A DNA stretch of 35,000 nt from Cristatella mucedo (GCA_009760855.2 WPIO01000136.1:750001-785000), one strand, 5' to 3'. Shown: positions 1-34,768, counted from the stretch's first letter. The notes: a model not told the origin generated them from the letters alone. A program made the numbers and translations.

Positions 1-250
1 TTTGCCAGCGTTCACAGAACTGCCCGCAAGGAAACCCTGCTGCAGTTGCCACACGACTCGGTGCTACCGCCTTAGCAAGATTCCTCTCCCTGAGGTGGTC
101 CAACTTGCTCTCCTCTCAAAAAATGTTTCCTCTAGTCTTAGACAGTTTCAAAATTAAAAGCTTCTGTGAATAATTTGCTGCTGCAAATTACTGGCATTAG
201 CTCTCTTGGCTGGCTCAATGCCGCAGCGGCGCCGAGTACGGATTTTGCGG

Positions 251-357
251 AGGCGCCTCACCCAGAGCCCAGCCAATCAGAAGCGCCTCACCCAGAGCCC
301 AGCCAATCAGAGGCGCCTCACCCAAAGCCCAGCCAATCAGAGGCGCCTCACCCAGAG
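251..357 (+). repeat. 30-bp tandem repeat carrying three CCAAT boxes
   Basis: There are 3.6 copies of a 30-base unit, each full copy ending AGCCAATCAG, with very few substitutions. CCAAT pentamers fall at 273, 303 and 333, exactly 30 bases apart. CCAAT in this context is the NF-Y recognition core. Confidence 0.9.
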
Positions 358-441
358 GTCACCAGTGGAACGCGACCCAGCCCGAGCCCGCTGATCTCCA
401 CATTACTGTTGCCGACGTTTATGCATAGAAAAGTTTAAGCT

Positions 442-450
442 TATATAAAA
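442..450 (+). promoter_or_regulatory. TATA box downstream of the CCAAT array
   Basis: TATATAAAA on plus lies about 105 bases after the last CCAAT box. Together they look like a CCAAT/TATA RNA polymerase II promoter pointing right, with a start expected near 472. No convincing coding exon follows, so the target is unknown or lost. Confidence 0.4.
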
Positions 451-734
451 CTTAGCACTTACCAAGCGTAGTAGTCTACAATGTGATATAGGTAGCATTT
501 GACCTAATTGGAAACCAAATTAATGCCCGACGGTGGCAGTTCAGTCTGAGGGCGACTAATTAGTCTCATTAGGATCGCTTGTACTATCGTACTAAACAAA
601 TGCGAATTGCATTTCCTGAACGGGAAGCAAGCACTCACAGTCAGATTAATTTTCATTCTTTTCTTTATTTTTCTAAGAGCTTCTTCGAATGTTCGGTCGG
701 CAGTCATGACGCAAGTAACAGGGCTTGCGGTACT

Positions 735-795
735 GGTCGATGGCAGGTCTCGAACCAAGGTAGGGTAGCACAACGACCTTCCTCTAAGCATAACC
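735..795 (-). repeat. tRNA-like SINE remnant
   Basis: On minus, GGTTCGAGACC matches the polymerase III B-box, with a TTAGAGGAAGG A-box-like stretch before it. A-to-B spacing is too short for a tRNA gene, so it is read as a decayed SINE head. Confidence 0.35.
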
Positions 796-959
796 CTTCT
801 AAATGCATAGACAATACGCTGAAAGAAGGTTTACGTCGAGAGAGATTCGAATTTAAGTTAATATCCACCATAGAAATAAACTTTTCGGTTGTTCCATCAA
901 GCAGATAAGGAGGCAGTGTAACGTATTTCCAATATTTACCTCTACAAGGCCACAAGGAC

Positions 960-1600
960 TAAATTGGTATCACGCACGAGAGTTCAATAGCGCACTCGCA
1001 GCCTAAGCAGCTTTCGGTACGCATGCGGTGGCAAACAGACTGCGTCGCACGCAACAGAAAGTGAGAAGCGTGGCTGAGGCAGGAAGGCAGTCAATCAGGT
1101 GAGTAGCATGGAATGAGTAGCTCAGGTCGGCTCTGGAAAGAATGAGCCTCCGTTAGCAGCAGCAGATCCTGTTAAAGTGGAAAGTAATAATAGTTTAAGT
1201 AATAATCGCGGAAGTGAATCGCTCTACGGTCATGGAGCTTCTAAGGAAAAGCAACGTCGCCATCGTAGTCTCTAAGCGTAGGAATGGAACAGCTTAATTA
1301 TTGTCCATGGAGGACTTGAGTGCACAACGAGGCTGAAACTTTTGTAGCAATTCAGCTAAGCACGCCAGGCCGCGGCGGGCCTTGCGGGTCGGCGTCACTG
1401 CTTTACGTGCGGGAGGCACCTCTGGCGCAATCCGATCGCGTCTCTCAGTAGAGGCGATCACTGGAAAGTGCAAAAGCCGCGTCAAGTGGCCATCAGGGCC
1501 TTCATCCTTCACCCCACCTCCCTCGAACCCCGTGCGGTTTTAGTTTGGACCGGTGACGGCGCTCGCCTACGGCGACAATGCGCAGCTTTCACTTCGATGT
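960..1600. other. Intergenic, nothing recognised
   Basis: Short random frames only; no repeat family, splice pattern or coding bias recognised on either strand. Confidence 0.6.
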
Positions 1601-1604
1601 TGAC

Positions 1605-1946
1605 GCTGTCGTAGCTCGGAGATGGCATAGGTTTGACATCGACCGTGATGCGCCACGCTCGTTTTATAACAAAAATTGAAATGCACCTATTTATCACAGT
1701 ATTTAGTGGGTCCACGCGATTCGTCCTTTTGTTTGCTTATGCGTGCTGACGCCGTGCATGCTGCTACTGACCATATTTGCATGCTGACCCTGCACAAGTC
1801 ATCTCTGGCCATTTTCTGCTTGTTGTGATGGAGCATGCAACCACTAACCGTATGATCATTTTCCTTTACATCATATGTTAAGTGTCCAGAAAGAGATTGA
1901 GTTCTCCGAGGGCGCTATGAAATTTATTATTATTATTATTATTATA
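1605..1946 (+). mobile_element. 5'-truncated L2/CR1-like LINE 3' end
   Basis: It matches the other copies at 15501 and 27055: a degraded end of the reverse-transcriptase ORF (ARFITKIEMHLFITVFSGS against TTFKRNLKTYLFRTAFSGS), then the shared 3' UTR and the terminal TTGAGTTCTCCGAGGGCGCT hairpin. A (TTA)n tail ends at 1946. It is a dead, diverged copy. Confidence 0.85.
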
Positions 1947-1949
1947 ACT

Positions 1950-2945
1950 TGGTATCCTTTGATTAACCAAAAGCCATGTAACAAAAGAAACACATGGTTG
2001 AACTTCTGAGATTGGTTACCTTGTCTTGCCGCCATTTACATCGCCAGCTGCAGTAGCCTAGTGGCTTTTTTGGTAGCCTAGCCAAAATGAAATAGCAATG
2101 ATCCAGTCTAGTCACAATCGGGGAGCTTCTTAAATTTTTTGCAAGGTGTCACGGTAGACAGTCCATAATCTTAGATAGGATCAGAGGCGACAGCTTGCTT
2201 TGAAGGCAGTCTCCTTGATGAAAATCTCAAAATTTAGGCAGTCGTCAAAGACAACATGTTAATTCTCAGCACGTGCTGAAGGTCTCATAACATCATCACC
2301 AATTAGAAGAGCAAAGTCTCATACTGCAGCCGTGGATATCGCCTTGAGTTTGAGTCTCGTCATTGAGTTGAAGAAAACTGGCCGACATGCAAGGTTGAAT
2401 GTCTGCACGGTAAGCATTCAGTTTATTAGTCGTTGTAGCACATTCCGACGGTTTAAATGAGCTAATACAGCTGGATGGATATCTTCAGCATGGCAGTGAC
2501 AGATGACCCTATGGCTCCGAAACATTTCCCTGAGGCTCGATATAAATAGAACAAAGGACCTAGACTAGATCCTGGTGGAACTCCGCAGCTGACTGATCTG
2601 CATATTAAGAGACTTGAACACCACACGAATCGGATTGAACACGTTCGACTTGTTCAATTTGAATCACGCTATTGTCACATGAGCTAAATCGATCAATACT
2701 TTCCTCAATTGTTCAAGTAAAATATCGTGATCGATATTTCGAATTCGAGTGTGGTTGACAAAAGGAATAAGGGAAACTGCGAGGTATTTGGTTACGACCT
2801 CTAAATCCAATCCCGGCTGTTTAAGTATCGATTGAATCACGGCTGCTTTGAAAGACTTTGGAACAACCTCGTTATTCATGACAATCTGAGTGATGGCTGG
2901 CCTTAGTTTGTCTGCCACTGAAGATTAGCTGCGGTATTGCCTAGC
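1950..2945 (-). mobile_element. Decayed L2/CR1-like LINE reverse transcriptase relic
   Basis: Broken minus-strand frames follow the order of an L2/CR1-type reverse transcriptase: PAITQIVMNNEVVPKSFKAA and ILKQPGLD, then IDHDILLEQL, CGVPPGSSLGPLF (family motif GVPQGSVLGP), IGDDVMRPSARAEN, VTRLDHCYFILARLPKK and HVFLLLHGFWLIKGYQ. Stops, frameshifts and an internal deletion (between the FVNHTRI and IDHDIL parts) show it is inactive. It belongs to the same broad clade as the plus-strand LINE ends in the window. Confidence 0.85.
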
Positions 2946-3709
2946 ACTCTAGTAGCTAGTTACGCGAAATTAAATTGTTGCTCCACTACGACTTTGCTAG
3001 CTTTCTTGCATTATCGCCTTTAAGAGCTGTCTTTCAGTTTGATATCTTTGTACTCATTCTATATATCGCCTTGTCGTCATTATCGTCTATAATGCCTCGC
3101 TCAGTTGCTACCATATCCAGCGCATGCGACACAGCCTCGCGAGATGGGAAAACATATGTACTGTGAGACAGCGAAGACGAAATGGTGCTGTTCGTCTGTA
3201 CGACTGCGCTCTCCCTGCTACGAGCTGTTAGGACGGCTTGAAGTCACACGTCGGTCCGCGCGGCAGCTCACCTGTGCTGCCGTGCCGCAACTAGCTTTGC
3301 ACCGCCGGCTCTATTTCTACGGCTAGGCAAAGATGGCGTAGCTAGCAGCTCGTTTTATGGCTTCGGCTTAAGACGAAGTTAGTGCTCCGTTTACACATTA
3401 CGCGTATCGCCTGCTTTATTGCTTTGAGTCGCGGGCTTTTTTGGACTGGTTTTTTTGAAAGGCAAAAAATTTGCATTTTTCCGGTGCCAGACAATGCAGT
3501 GCGCCGCCGGACCCTAGGGCACCGCCGCCGCCGCAGACAGCGAGGCCTGAGACGACAGAGTCTACGCTACGCTACGCACCGCCGGCCCGCGCTTCGCCCG
3601 TAGCTGCGAGCACGCACTCGGCCGCGCGTTCTCTCGGCCCGTAGGTGGCTTACGGTCAAGAATCGCGTAAGGCCACTGAACGGAAGAGCGTGCAGCCGGC
3701 AAAGCGAAG
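2946..3709. other. Intergenic, nothing recognised
   Basis: AT-rich on the left and GC-rich on the right. The open frames are short and lack any family signature on either strand. Confidence 0.6.
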
Positions 3710-3780
3710 TTGACTTGGTTGCTCCGGGTCTAGGACGCTCGCCTACGATAGTGCAGGTTCAACCCTCGAGACGGCACGAG
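3710..3780 (+). repeat. tRNA-derived SINE head
   Basis: TTGGTTGCTCCGGGTCTAGG resembles an A-box region and GGTTCAACCCT a B-box, spaced as in a tRNA-derived polymerase III promoter. It does not fold as a clean cloverleaf, so it is called a SINE rather than a tRNA gene. Confidence 0.45.
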
Positions 3781-3951
3781 GTGCTCGTTCTTGTTCTTCC
3801 GGTTCAGAATTGTGCGACGACGCTCGTTGGGTCGCAACCTCATGTGATAACTGAAGCTTACGATACGAACGACTGGCGAGCTGCTAGCGATGGATGCGAT
3901 CGCCGCGGCAGCGCGTCGTAGCAACGGCAGTCGAGCCGAGCGCTTCGCTCG

Positions 3952-3999
3952 ACGCACGCATGCGCCCGCGCTCGAAAGAGCGCGGGCGCATGCGTGCGT
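3952..3999. repeat. Perfect 22-bp inverted repeat with GAAA loop
   Basis: Arms 3952-3973 and 3978-3999 pair perfectly (22 bp, GC rich) around GAAA on plus, a GNRA-type tetraloop. It stands in intergenic DNA about 1.4 kb beyond the probable end of the myosin gene. Function unknown. Confidence 0.95.
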
Positions 4000-4009
4000 T
4001 GTTGGCACG

Positions 4010-4600
4010 AGCCGTCACGTCCGTCGCCCCGATAGCTTCGCGTACGCGCCGGCGGTGGCGCAGCGGCGGCGTCTCAGCGCCGGCATCATCTCGCTCCTGC
4101 CGGAAACGATCAGATTTTTATTTTGGCGCACGCGTAAAAGATCTAGCCAGCCAGCCAGCTCTGCTCAGCTCACATAATTTATAGAGCGCCCCCTAAAGCG
4201 AGAAACTGCGTTCCGGTAGAGAATACTTCGGACGCGCAAAGGACTCTAAGTGACCTAGGTTTCGAGAACTATCTACGCTTAGGAAAAATCCGCAAGCCCG
4301 CTTCGGCCGCGTCCGGTGCAGCCGCGCGGCGGCGCCGCCGCCGCCGCCGGCGCTCCCTGACTCGGTCCGCGTCCGCCACCGCCGCGTCAGTCGTCGCCTC
4401 TGCCGGTGCCGAAGCTGCGTCGGGTCGTGACGCTGACAACGGAAGTCCCGCGAAGCGCCGGGCTCACGGCGTCCTCCTGCAATTTTAGACAAGCTCCCTC
4501 CGCTCAAGCCGCTTAGCGTACTCTGGCGTCGGATTACTCCGTCTCAGCGAGGTCACTCTTGCTGAGACGGCGCGTGCGCGTCCCAGCAGGTGGCTCAGGT
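4010..4600. other. Intergenic GC-rich DNA, nothing recognised
   Basis: Long frames here come from GC bias and are Arg/Ala-rich. No motif, repeat family or splice pattern was recognised. Confidence 0.55.
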
Positions 4601-4602
4601 GG

Positions 4603-4775
4603 AGTAATAACAATAACAGTTCATTTGTATGGCGCCCTAAGAGAACTTGATCTCTCTTCGGGTGCTTCACATATGCCACGATGTGGCTCGAGTCCGCGAC
4701 TTTGGTCGTCGAATACATTCACCTCGATCTTGGTCGCGGCGAGCACCTTAACCGCTGAGATCCAGACTGGTGACT
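4603..4775 (-). mobile_element. tRNA-derived SINE with LINE-like tail
   Basis: On minus: an A-box-like head (CTCAGCGGTTAAGGTGCTCG), a B-box-like GGACTCGAGCC, then GTGAAGCACCCGAAGAGAGA and the CTTAGGGCGCC tail ending in TTATTGTTATT. The tail mirrors the 3' end of the window's L2/CR1-like LINE, as expected if the SINE borrows that LINE's retrotransposition machinery. Confidence 0.75.
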
Positions 4776-5393
4776 AGGGCCAGGTTCAGGCGCGGTTTGA
4801 TTGGCACTTGTCCAATAGTGTCCGATCGCGTCAGGTCATATTTGTAGGGGCGGCCAAGTCTAAGCCGGCACACCAGTCACCTGGGAAGCTCCACGAGGGT
4901 GCTTTCTAGTTCCTCGGCTGAGTTCAATTTATACGGGGCCTCTCGGGAAGGGGATTCGGACTCCACGACTACCTGGCTTTCGACATATACCGTCGGCAAT
5001 TAGCTGCTCTTACAATTTAGAAAATTCGAATGAATAAGTCGGAATAAACGGGACACTTCCCTCACAGATATTCGCTCCTGAATAACGGCCACTGTCGTAA
5101 AAAGCCAAACATTAAAAACTGAACCCCCCTTGACAGGAAAACGTAAACTCACGCTTGGACTAAGAGACCTCGCCCATCTAACTAGTAGCGCCGCCGAGTC
5201 TTTAATTATTTAAAATTTAGTCGTCCTCTTTGGCGAATGCTTAATTTTTAAAAGTTTCCACGGCAAGCTATCTTTTTAGACTTCCGTCTAGGATTGGCGA
5301 CTACTACTAGCCACTGTAACTAGCACGGCGGCTTTCTCTAGACTGGAAAACAAGTGCTTCAGTTTCGGCAGGAAAGTACTGGAAAGTAAGCTG
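4776..5393. other. Intergenic or possible 3' UTR, nothing recognised
   Basis: No coding signature. If 5394-5435 is the last coding exon, the myosin 3' UTR would lie here. A minus-strand ATTAAA-like hexamer (near 5203) is a weak candidate poly(A) signal. Confidence 0.35.
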
Positions 5394-5435
5394 TTAAACC
5401 CCGACTGGGCGGAGTTGAATATGTACACAATGTGG
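5394..5435 (-). CDS. Mhc: Candidate last coding exon (tailpiece)
   Basis: A pyrimidine-rich acceptor (TTTTTTTGATTTTACAG) precedes a phase-0 frame PHCVHIQLRPVGV and a TAA stop. It is the best-looking acceptor downstream of exon 32, but tailpieces are not conserved, so homology cannot confirm it. An alternative is a 42-residue phase-0 frame ending SSSEEKF near 5733, with a poor acceptor. No clear minus-strand AATAAA was seen nearby. Confidence 0.3.
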   Translation of the reverse strand, partial: PHCVHIQLRPVGV

Positions 5436-6085
5436 CTGTAAAATCAAAAAAATTCAGGCACGTTTTTTGTCCTGAAAGAGCTGCGATGGCTCACGGTCGG
5501 TTGTCTGGTCAACGGATACAGAGGAGAGTTCTTACTGTTACAGCGAGCCGCAGCTCGACTCTGTCCCACCCGTCACGCGGTTGGTGACCCGCTGCTGCAT
5601 CCGCTTCCTTGCGCCGGAAGGTCAATCTATGTCAATAAATTAGCCGCTCCGTTCTTTCGCTTAAAGATCGTGGAGTGACGGTCAGTTCATAGTGCTCAAT
5701 CCCTCGCCTGTGCCCTCCTGACTCCGCTACGCTTCAAAATTTCTCCTCGCTGCTAGACACGAAGTCTGTTGGCAACCTACGAGCACCGCGAGTCGCGTAA
5801 GTTTTAAGGGCGCCGTGGAGGAACTTCCCAGCGCAACGCCCACTTTGCCGCTTTTGTTGTGGCTTTGCGAAGTTGCAGACGAACGAGAGCACTCGAACAT
5901 ACGCGCTTTCCCGCCACTCGCGTCCACCTCCGCAGAGGCTCGGCGACCGCCCGACGAGAGCGAAAAGTCGGCGAAGACGCGCACGCTTGCGGCGGCGAGG
6001 CGCCCGGGGGTGGGGCGACGCGGCAAGCGCGCGCGAGCGGCGTTTCGGCGAGCGCGCGGTGCGCGGCGCAAGCGTGCCTGCGTAC
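5436..6085 (-). other. Downstream of exon 32: intron or unresolved 3' end
   Basis: The exon 32 side is GC-rich and grades into more AT-rich sequence. It must contain either the last intron or the true final exon of the myosin gene. Nothing else was recognised. Confidence 0.4.
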
Positions 6086-31163
<25,078 letters not shown>

Positions 31164-31185
31164 TTTTGAGAGAGAGAGCCACCGC

Positions 31186-31769
31186 CTGCTTTCGCTCACC
31201 ACCGACGACAACGACGCACAGCCAAGAAGAGGACGAGGCGGACCGGAAGCGAGAGCCCTCTCGCGCTCGCGCTCTCACGACGAGCGGAAAACACCACGGA
31301 GACGACCTGGGAACGAAAGAGTCAATCGACTCGCTCTCTGACGGCGACGCGCTTCGCTCGGTCTACGCACACCACTCGTCGGCTCCGGCGACGAGCACCA
31401 CCAAAGCACCGACCCGGTCTGCGAACACCGCTCGAAGCTCCGGGACGGCAGGCAGGCGCAGCGGCGGCGAGCACCGCCGCTGCCCCCGCCTGCCGTCCCG
31501 GCCCCACTCCTCTCCCGTGCTGCCTCCCCTTCCAGCGCGCTGCGGCCTCGCGTAGTCGTACCGTCGCTCGCGACACGACAGGTCGACGCACGATTTTCGC
31601 GTGAAAATTTGGAAAGGCCAAGGCCACCGCCTCGGCGATAGTGGCGAAGCAGACGCCAAAACAGCCAAAGCGCAGCGGCGCGGCGCCAGCAGACATGTCG
31701 CGCTCCGCGATAGACGGCAGCACCGCCGCGGTGGCCGCGGCGGCGGCGGCGACGAACGTGTTTACTTAC
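31186..31769 (-). other. Intron 1 with a strong inverted repeat
   Basis: This is a GC-rich leader intron bounded by the strong donor at 31769 and an AAAGCAG acceptor. Apart from the long inverted repeat at 31440-31501, nothing recognisable lies in it. An in-frame ATG at 31211 is removed if this intron model is right. Confidence 0.5.
31440..31501. repeat. 28-bp inverted repeat in intron 1
   Basis: Arms 31440-31467 and 31474-31501 are complementary with two mismatches, around a 6-base loop. The repeat is very GC rich, and the RNA of either strand would form a stable stem. It sits about 280 bases upstream of the start codon, inside the predicted leader intron. Confidence 0.8.
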
Positions 31770-31798
31770 GCTGCTGCGCTGCCTCGTCGAACCGCGTG
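31770..31798 (-). other. Putative noncoding exon 1 of myosin gene
   Basis: About 29 bases lie between the expected TATA-directed start and a consensus donor (AGC, then GTAAGTAA). A short untranslated first exon is common in muscle myosin genes. It would splice to an acceptor (AAAGCAG) at 31186, giving a leader of about 51 bases. The 5' end is inferred from TATA spacing only. Confidence 0.5.
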
Positions 31799-31821
31799 CG
31801 CCCGCGCAAGCTAGCCAAAGC

Positions 31822-31831
31822 TTATATATAG
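31822..31831 (-). promoter_or_regulatory. TATA box overlapping a MEF2-like site, myosin promoter
   Basis: On the minus strand this reads CTATATATAA. It matches both a TATA box (TATATAA) and the MEF2 consensus YTAWWWWTAR, an element typical of muscle genes. A start site about 30 bases downstream would be near 31798, just before a strong donor at 31770. Location and orientation fit the myosin gene. Which factor uses it is inference. Confidence 0.6.
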
Positions 31832-32477
31832 GCGCGGCGGCGGGGATATTGTATACCCCTCTCTCGCGCGCCTATTGTCTGAGGGCGGAAGGAGACCGGT
31901 GGGCAAGTGGAGCTCTCGCGAACTGCCGCGGCCGCCGCTCTCAAGTCCTTTTCGGGATGCTCGCCCCTTGCTGTATATGGTTTGCGTTGGTCCAAATGGA
32001 ATAATTAAGGAGGGCTGGGCCGCGGGCACTCGTGCGAGCTGAGAGAAGAACGTTAATCTCGTTTGGAGCCGCGAGATTGGGTCTCTGCCGCCGCTGATCT
32101 AACGGAACTGCTCGCCCCGGCCGCGGCCGTCGCCGCGGCCATCGCCGTAGCCGCCTCGGCTGCAGCATCCGCCCGCCATGCATCGACCGCTTGTATCGCT
32201 CCTCCCGGTACAAAGAGCGGAAAGAGCGCACCGCCAGTAACGATTCGAGCTTAGCTTTCGCTGGGTTTACTTACATCCGCCTCGCATCCTTTTCGGTCTC
32301 GTCGAGCAGCATGGTTTCCATCGAGCAGCAGCAGCATTCTCATGCTTGCAAGTGCGAAAGCCTTTAGCGAAGGAGCGGGAAGGGCATTACTTTTGCACTT
32401 GCAATGAAATCTCACGAACAGGAAATAGAGTTTCATTGTGCCATAAAAAAATGCTAGCTAAGTTAGCGTCCTCTTTT
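31832..32477. other. 5' flank of the myosin gene
   Basis: Upstream region with a CAAGTG E-box (31907-31912) and CCGCGG/GCC-rich stretches near 32120-32170. No upstream gene was recognised. Muscle enhancers would be expected here but cannot be read with confidence. Confidence 0.45.
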
Positions 32478-32612
32478 TGTATAGTAGCAGAAGAGCCTTA
32501 AAAGCTATCACCACCGCCTGCAGCGGGAATAAAGGATGGCCCACCGCAGGATTCGAACCCGCGACCTCGGGACCGACGTCGCGAAGAGAAACCTCCTCAT
32601 CTAGCGACGAAC
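32478..32612 (-). mobile_element. tRNA-derived SINE (AGAAGAGCC family)
   Basis: On minus: GAGGTCGCGGGTTCGAATCC (a perfect B-box), CTGCGGTGGGCCATCCTTTA, GCAGGCGGTGGTGATAGC and GGCTCTTCTGCTACTATA. The A-box side is decayed (CGCTAGATGAGGAGG). Confidence 0.75.
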
Positions 32613-33300
32613 GTTGATCCAAAACTGCACGCTTGTTGAGCGCGTTTGAATCTTTGGCAGCTGTATACCACACGACTAAGCCGCAAGGGTGATCACATTG
32701 TGACCTTGTCAGGGGCGGCCAATCGTATGAGGACGGAGGGGCACATCGGAAGCCAGGTCGCCGGACGAGCTCCAGCGGCTAGGTAGATGCAAGAGGAGGC
32801 GCAAATCTTGCCGCCCTCCTTCGTCCCTCCTTCGGCCGCCCAAGGAAGTATGGGGCAGCAGTGCGTGCGCATAGAGGCCCGGTGCAACGCGTCATCGCTG
32901 CACCGGATTTGAGCTGCACGGGCGACTGCACACTGGGCCTAATGAGGACGACATTTGCCAGCGGTAAGAAATGGAGAAGTAGGCGAAAGGCCTCAGCTTG
33001 ACCGCTGCTGGCCGAAATAGATGCAAGCTCGGTGGCTGGAATGGAAGCCGTGAGTATCGGCGGGTTGTTTCCCGCTGTCTGCCAGAGCTCTCTGGCTACG
33101 GGCTCGTGACTCCAGGCCCCGAGTAATAAAACGGTTCTTAATCTTTTATTGCTTTGACTTCCATGAACTTATAGAGCTAGAAACGCTGTAACATCCTACG
33201 GCCATACCTGTTCGTGCCTATAAAAGGTACAAATGCATTTCAGAACTGCCGGTTCATCTGCATAAGCGGCCAGCGCCAGCTCAATGCACAGGCCGTCAAC
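32613..33300. other. Intergenic, nothing recognised
   Basis: No frame with a family signature, no repeat family recognised. Confidence 0.6.
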
Positions 33301-33304
33301 TTAC

Positions 33305-33565
33305 CCCTTGCGGTCTAGTTGGAAGGTTTCGCAGCATAGCACGACGGCGGCTCAAGTCCCGGATGTCAAGTCTCAGATATCTCAATAGTCGAAGCTCTGT
33401 AAAGTCAGCTCCAGTGGTCGACCTTGTCAGAAATGAAGACGTCCTCAACAGGATCTACTAATAATCATTTGATCATGCTTCCCTTAATGCATATGTAAAT
33501 TGCTCAGAAAGATTGAGTTCTCTGAGGACGCTGCACAAATGTATTATTATTACTATTATTATCGT
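33305..33565 (+). mobile_element. LINE-tailed element, possibly a SINE
   Basis: The end (GTAAATTGCTCAGAAAGATT, GAGTTCTCTGAGGACGCTGC and a TTATTATTACT tail) clearly belongs to the LINE/SINE tail family. A tRNA-like head is suggested by GCGGTCTAGTTGGAAGGTTT and GGCTCAAGTCCCG, but the spacing is longer than in other copies. Confidence 0.55.
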
Positions 33566-33569
33566 TTAG

Positions 33570-34445
33570 AAATTTCTATCACAAGGCTACCGAAAACTTT
33601 GCAGATATTGAAAATGTCGTTCAGAGAATTCCTATGGCGTCGTTGTCGTGCTGTGGAGCGACGACGAATTCAAGCTGCAGCAGCTGCTGCTGTGTAGCAG
33701 CTGCTCAATTTATAATAAATCTGCACGTACCGCTAGAGGCTTCGATCGTCAATCCTGAATACGGTCATTCTAAGGTTTTGAATAAGCCAGAGCTTTACGC
33801 AAAGCAAAATGAACCCGCTTAGAAGGTCATTGGGATCTTAAGTACATTTGCCCCTCCCCTGGAATGCTTCAAATTGACGCACCTTCGCTTAGCAGTTGTT
33901 GACTGAGATTAATTTTTAGTTGCCTTTCTAGTGCAAGGCACACATCAAGTAGCTGTGTACAGCGACCTAGCCCGCTGCTGCCTTGCTGCGACCGAGTCAC
34001 GTCGATCAGGCATCGGTCAATCACTACTCCGCCGATTACGAAGGACGTGGGTTGCATTGACAGGTTAATTAGGCAGGAATTCAGTCTTCATGAAGAAAAG
34101 ACAGCGAAGGCGGCCGTTGCAGCGGCCAAATGAATGTAGTAGGAGTCGCATTGCGACTCCTATTCTCTCGCGATTGTCACAAGCTCACCAGTGCTGAAGT
34201 CTCACGTCTCAAGAGGAATATTGCATGATTGGCGGCCTAGATTTTGCATCTCAGTATAAGACCGTCCCACTTGGGCAAGGGCAGACGATCGTAATCAGCT
34301 AGTCAGTGCGAGGCTGGAGTTAACAAGCAATCATTGCTCGCCAATCAGCTATTTCCGGCGGTTCGAGCTCATGCGTCCGCCAGCTCTGACTCCGCTTTGG
34401 AATATAGAGATAAATTAACTAAATTACTTGCTGATTTACCAGCTT
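33570..34445. other. Intergenic, nothing recognised
   Basis: Short frames only. A small perfect inverted repeat (GGAGTCGCA-TTGCGACTCC) lies near 34142-34160; no other structure was seen. Confidence 0.55.
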
Positions 34446-34449
34446 CACT

Positions 34450-34587
34450 TGCATAGCAGCAGAAGAGCCTGAACGGCTATCGCCACCGCTTGCAATTGGC
34501 ACTGAAGAAGAGCCTACTGCAGGATTCGAACCCGCGACCTCGGTAGGAAAGAGCGAGTTTCTTACCTCCTGGGCTATCACTGCCCAA
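34450..34587 (-). mobile_element. tRNA-derived SINE (AGAAGAGCC family), best copy
   Basis: On minus: GGCAGTGATAGCCCAGGAGG (A-box region), GAGGTCGCGGGTTCGAATCC (B-box), CTGCAGTAGGCTCTTCTTCA, GCAAGCGGTGGCGATAGCC and GGCTCTTCTGCTGCTATGCA. Both polymerase III boxes are well preserved. Confidence 0.8.
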
Positions 34588-34631
34588 TTTAATTAAAAAG
34601 CTCAGCCGATTCAACAGCGTTATTTACGTGA

Positions 34632-34768
34632 ATATAGATTCAGAAGCCACTTAGCGACTTTCGAACCGCTTGCAGCGACCAATAAAAGATGGGCTACCGC
34701 AGGACTCGTACTCACGGCTTGGCGCCCGCTCAGCGTGAGCACCTGAAGCTGAGCTAAAGCTACAGCCG
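34632..34768 (-). mobile_element. tRNA-derived SINE (AGAAGAGCC family), diverged copy
   Basis: On minus: GTAGCTTTAGCTCAGCTTCA head, GAGTACGAGTCCTGCGGTAG (altered B-box), CCCATCTTTTATTGGTCGCT and a body related to the neighbouring copy. It lies directly beside the previous SINE in the same orientation. Confidence 0.65.

Noticed and set aside
31164-31211. Upstream in-frame ATG at 31211 extending the myosin N-terminus
   Set aside because: The extension MSSVVSESRRWLSLSK is not like any myosin N-terminus, and an AAAGCAG acceptor at 31186 places it in intron 1. MAYDPND with AAAAATGG context is the better start.
34450-34587. A true tRNA gene, because of a perfect B-box and A-box
   Set aside because: There is no clean cloverleaf with acceptor stem and anticodon arm. 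The unit continues into a shared SINE body and recurs in the window.
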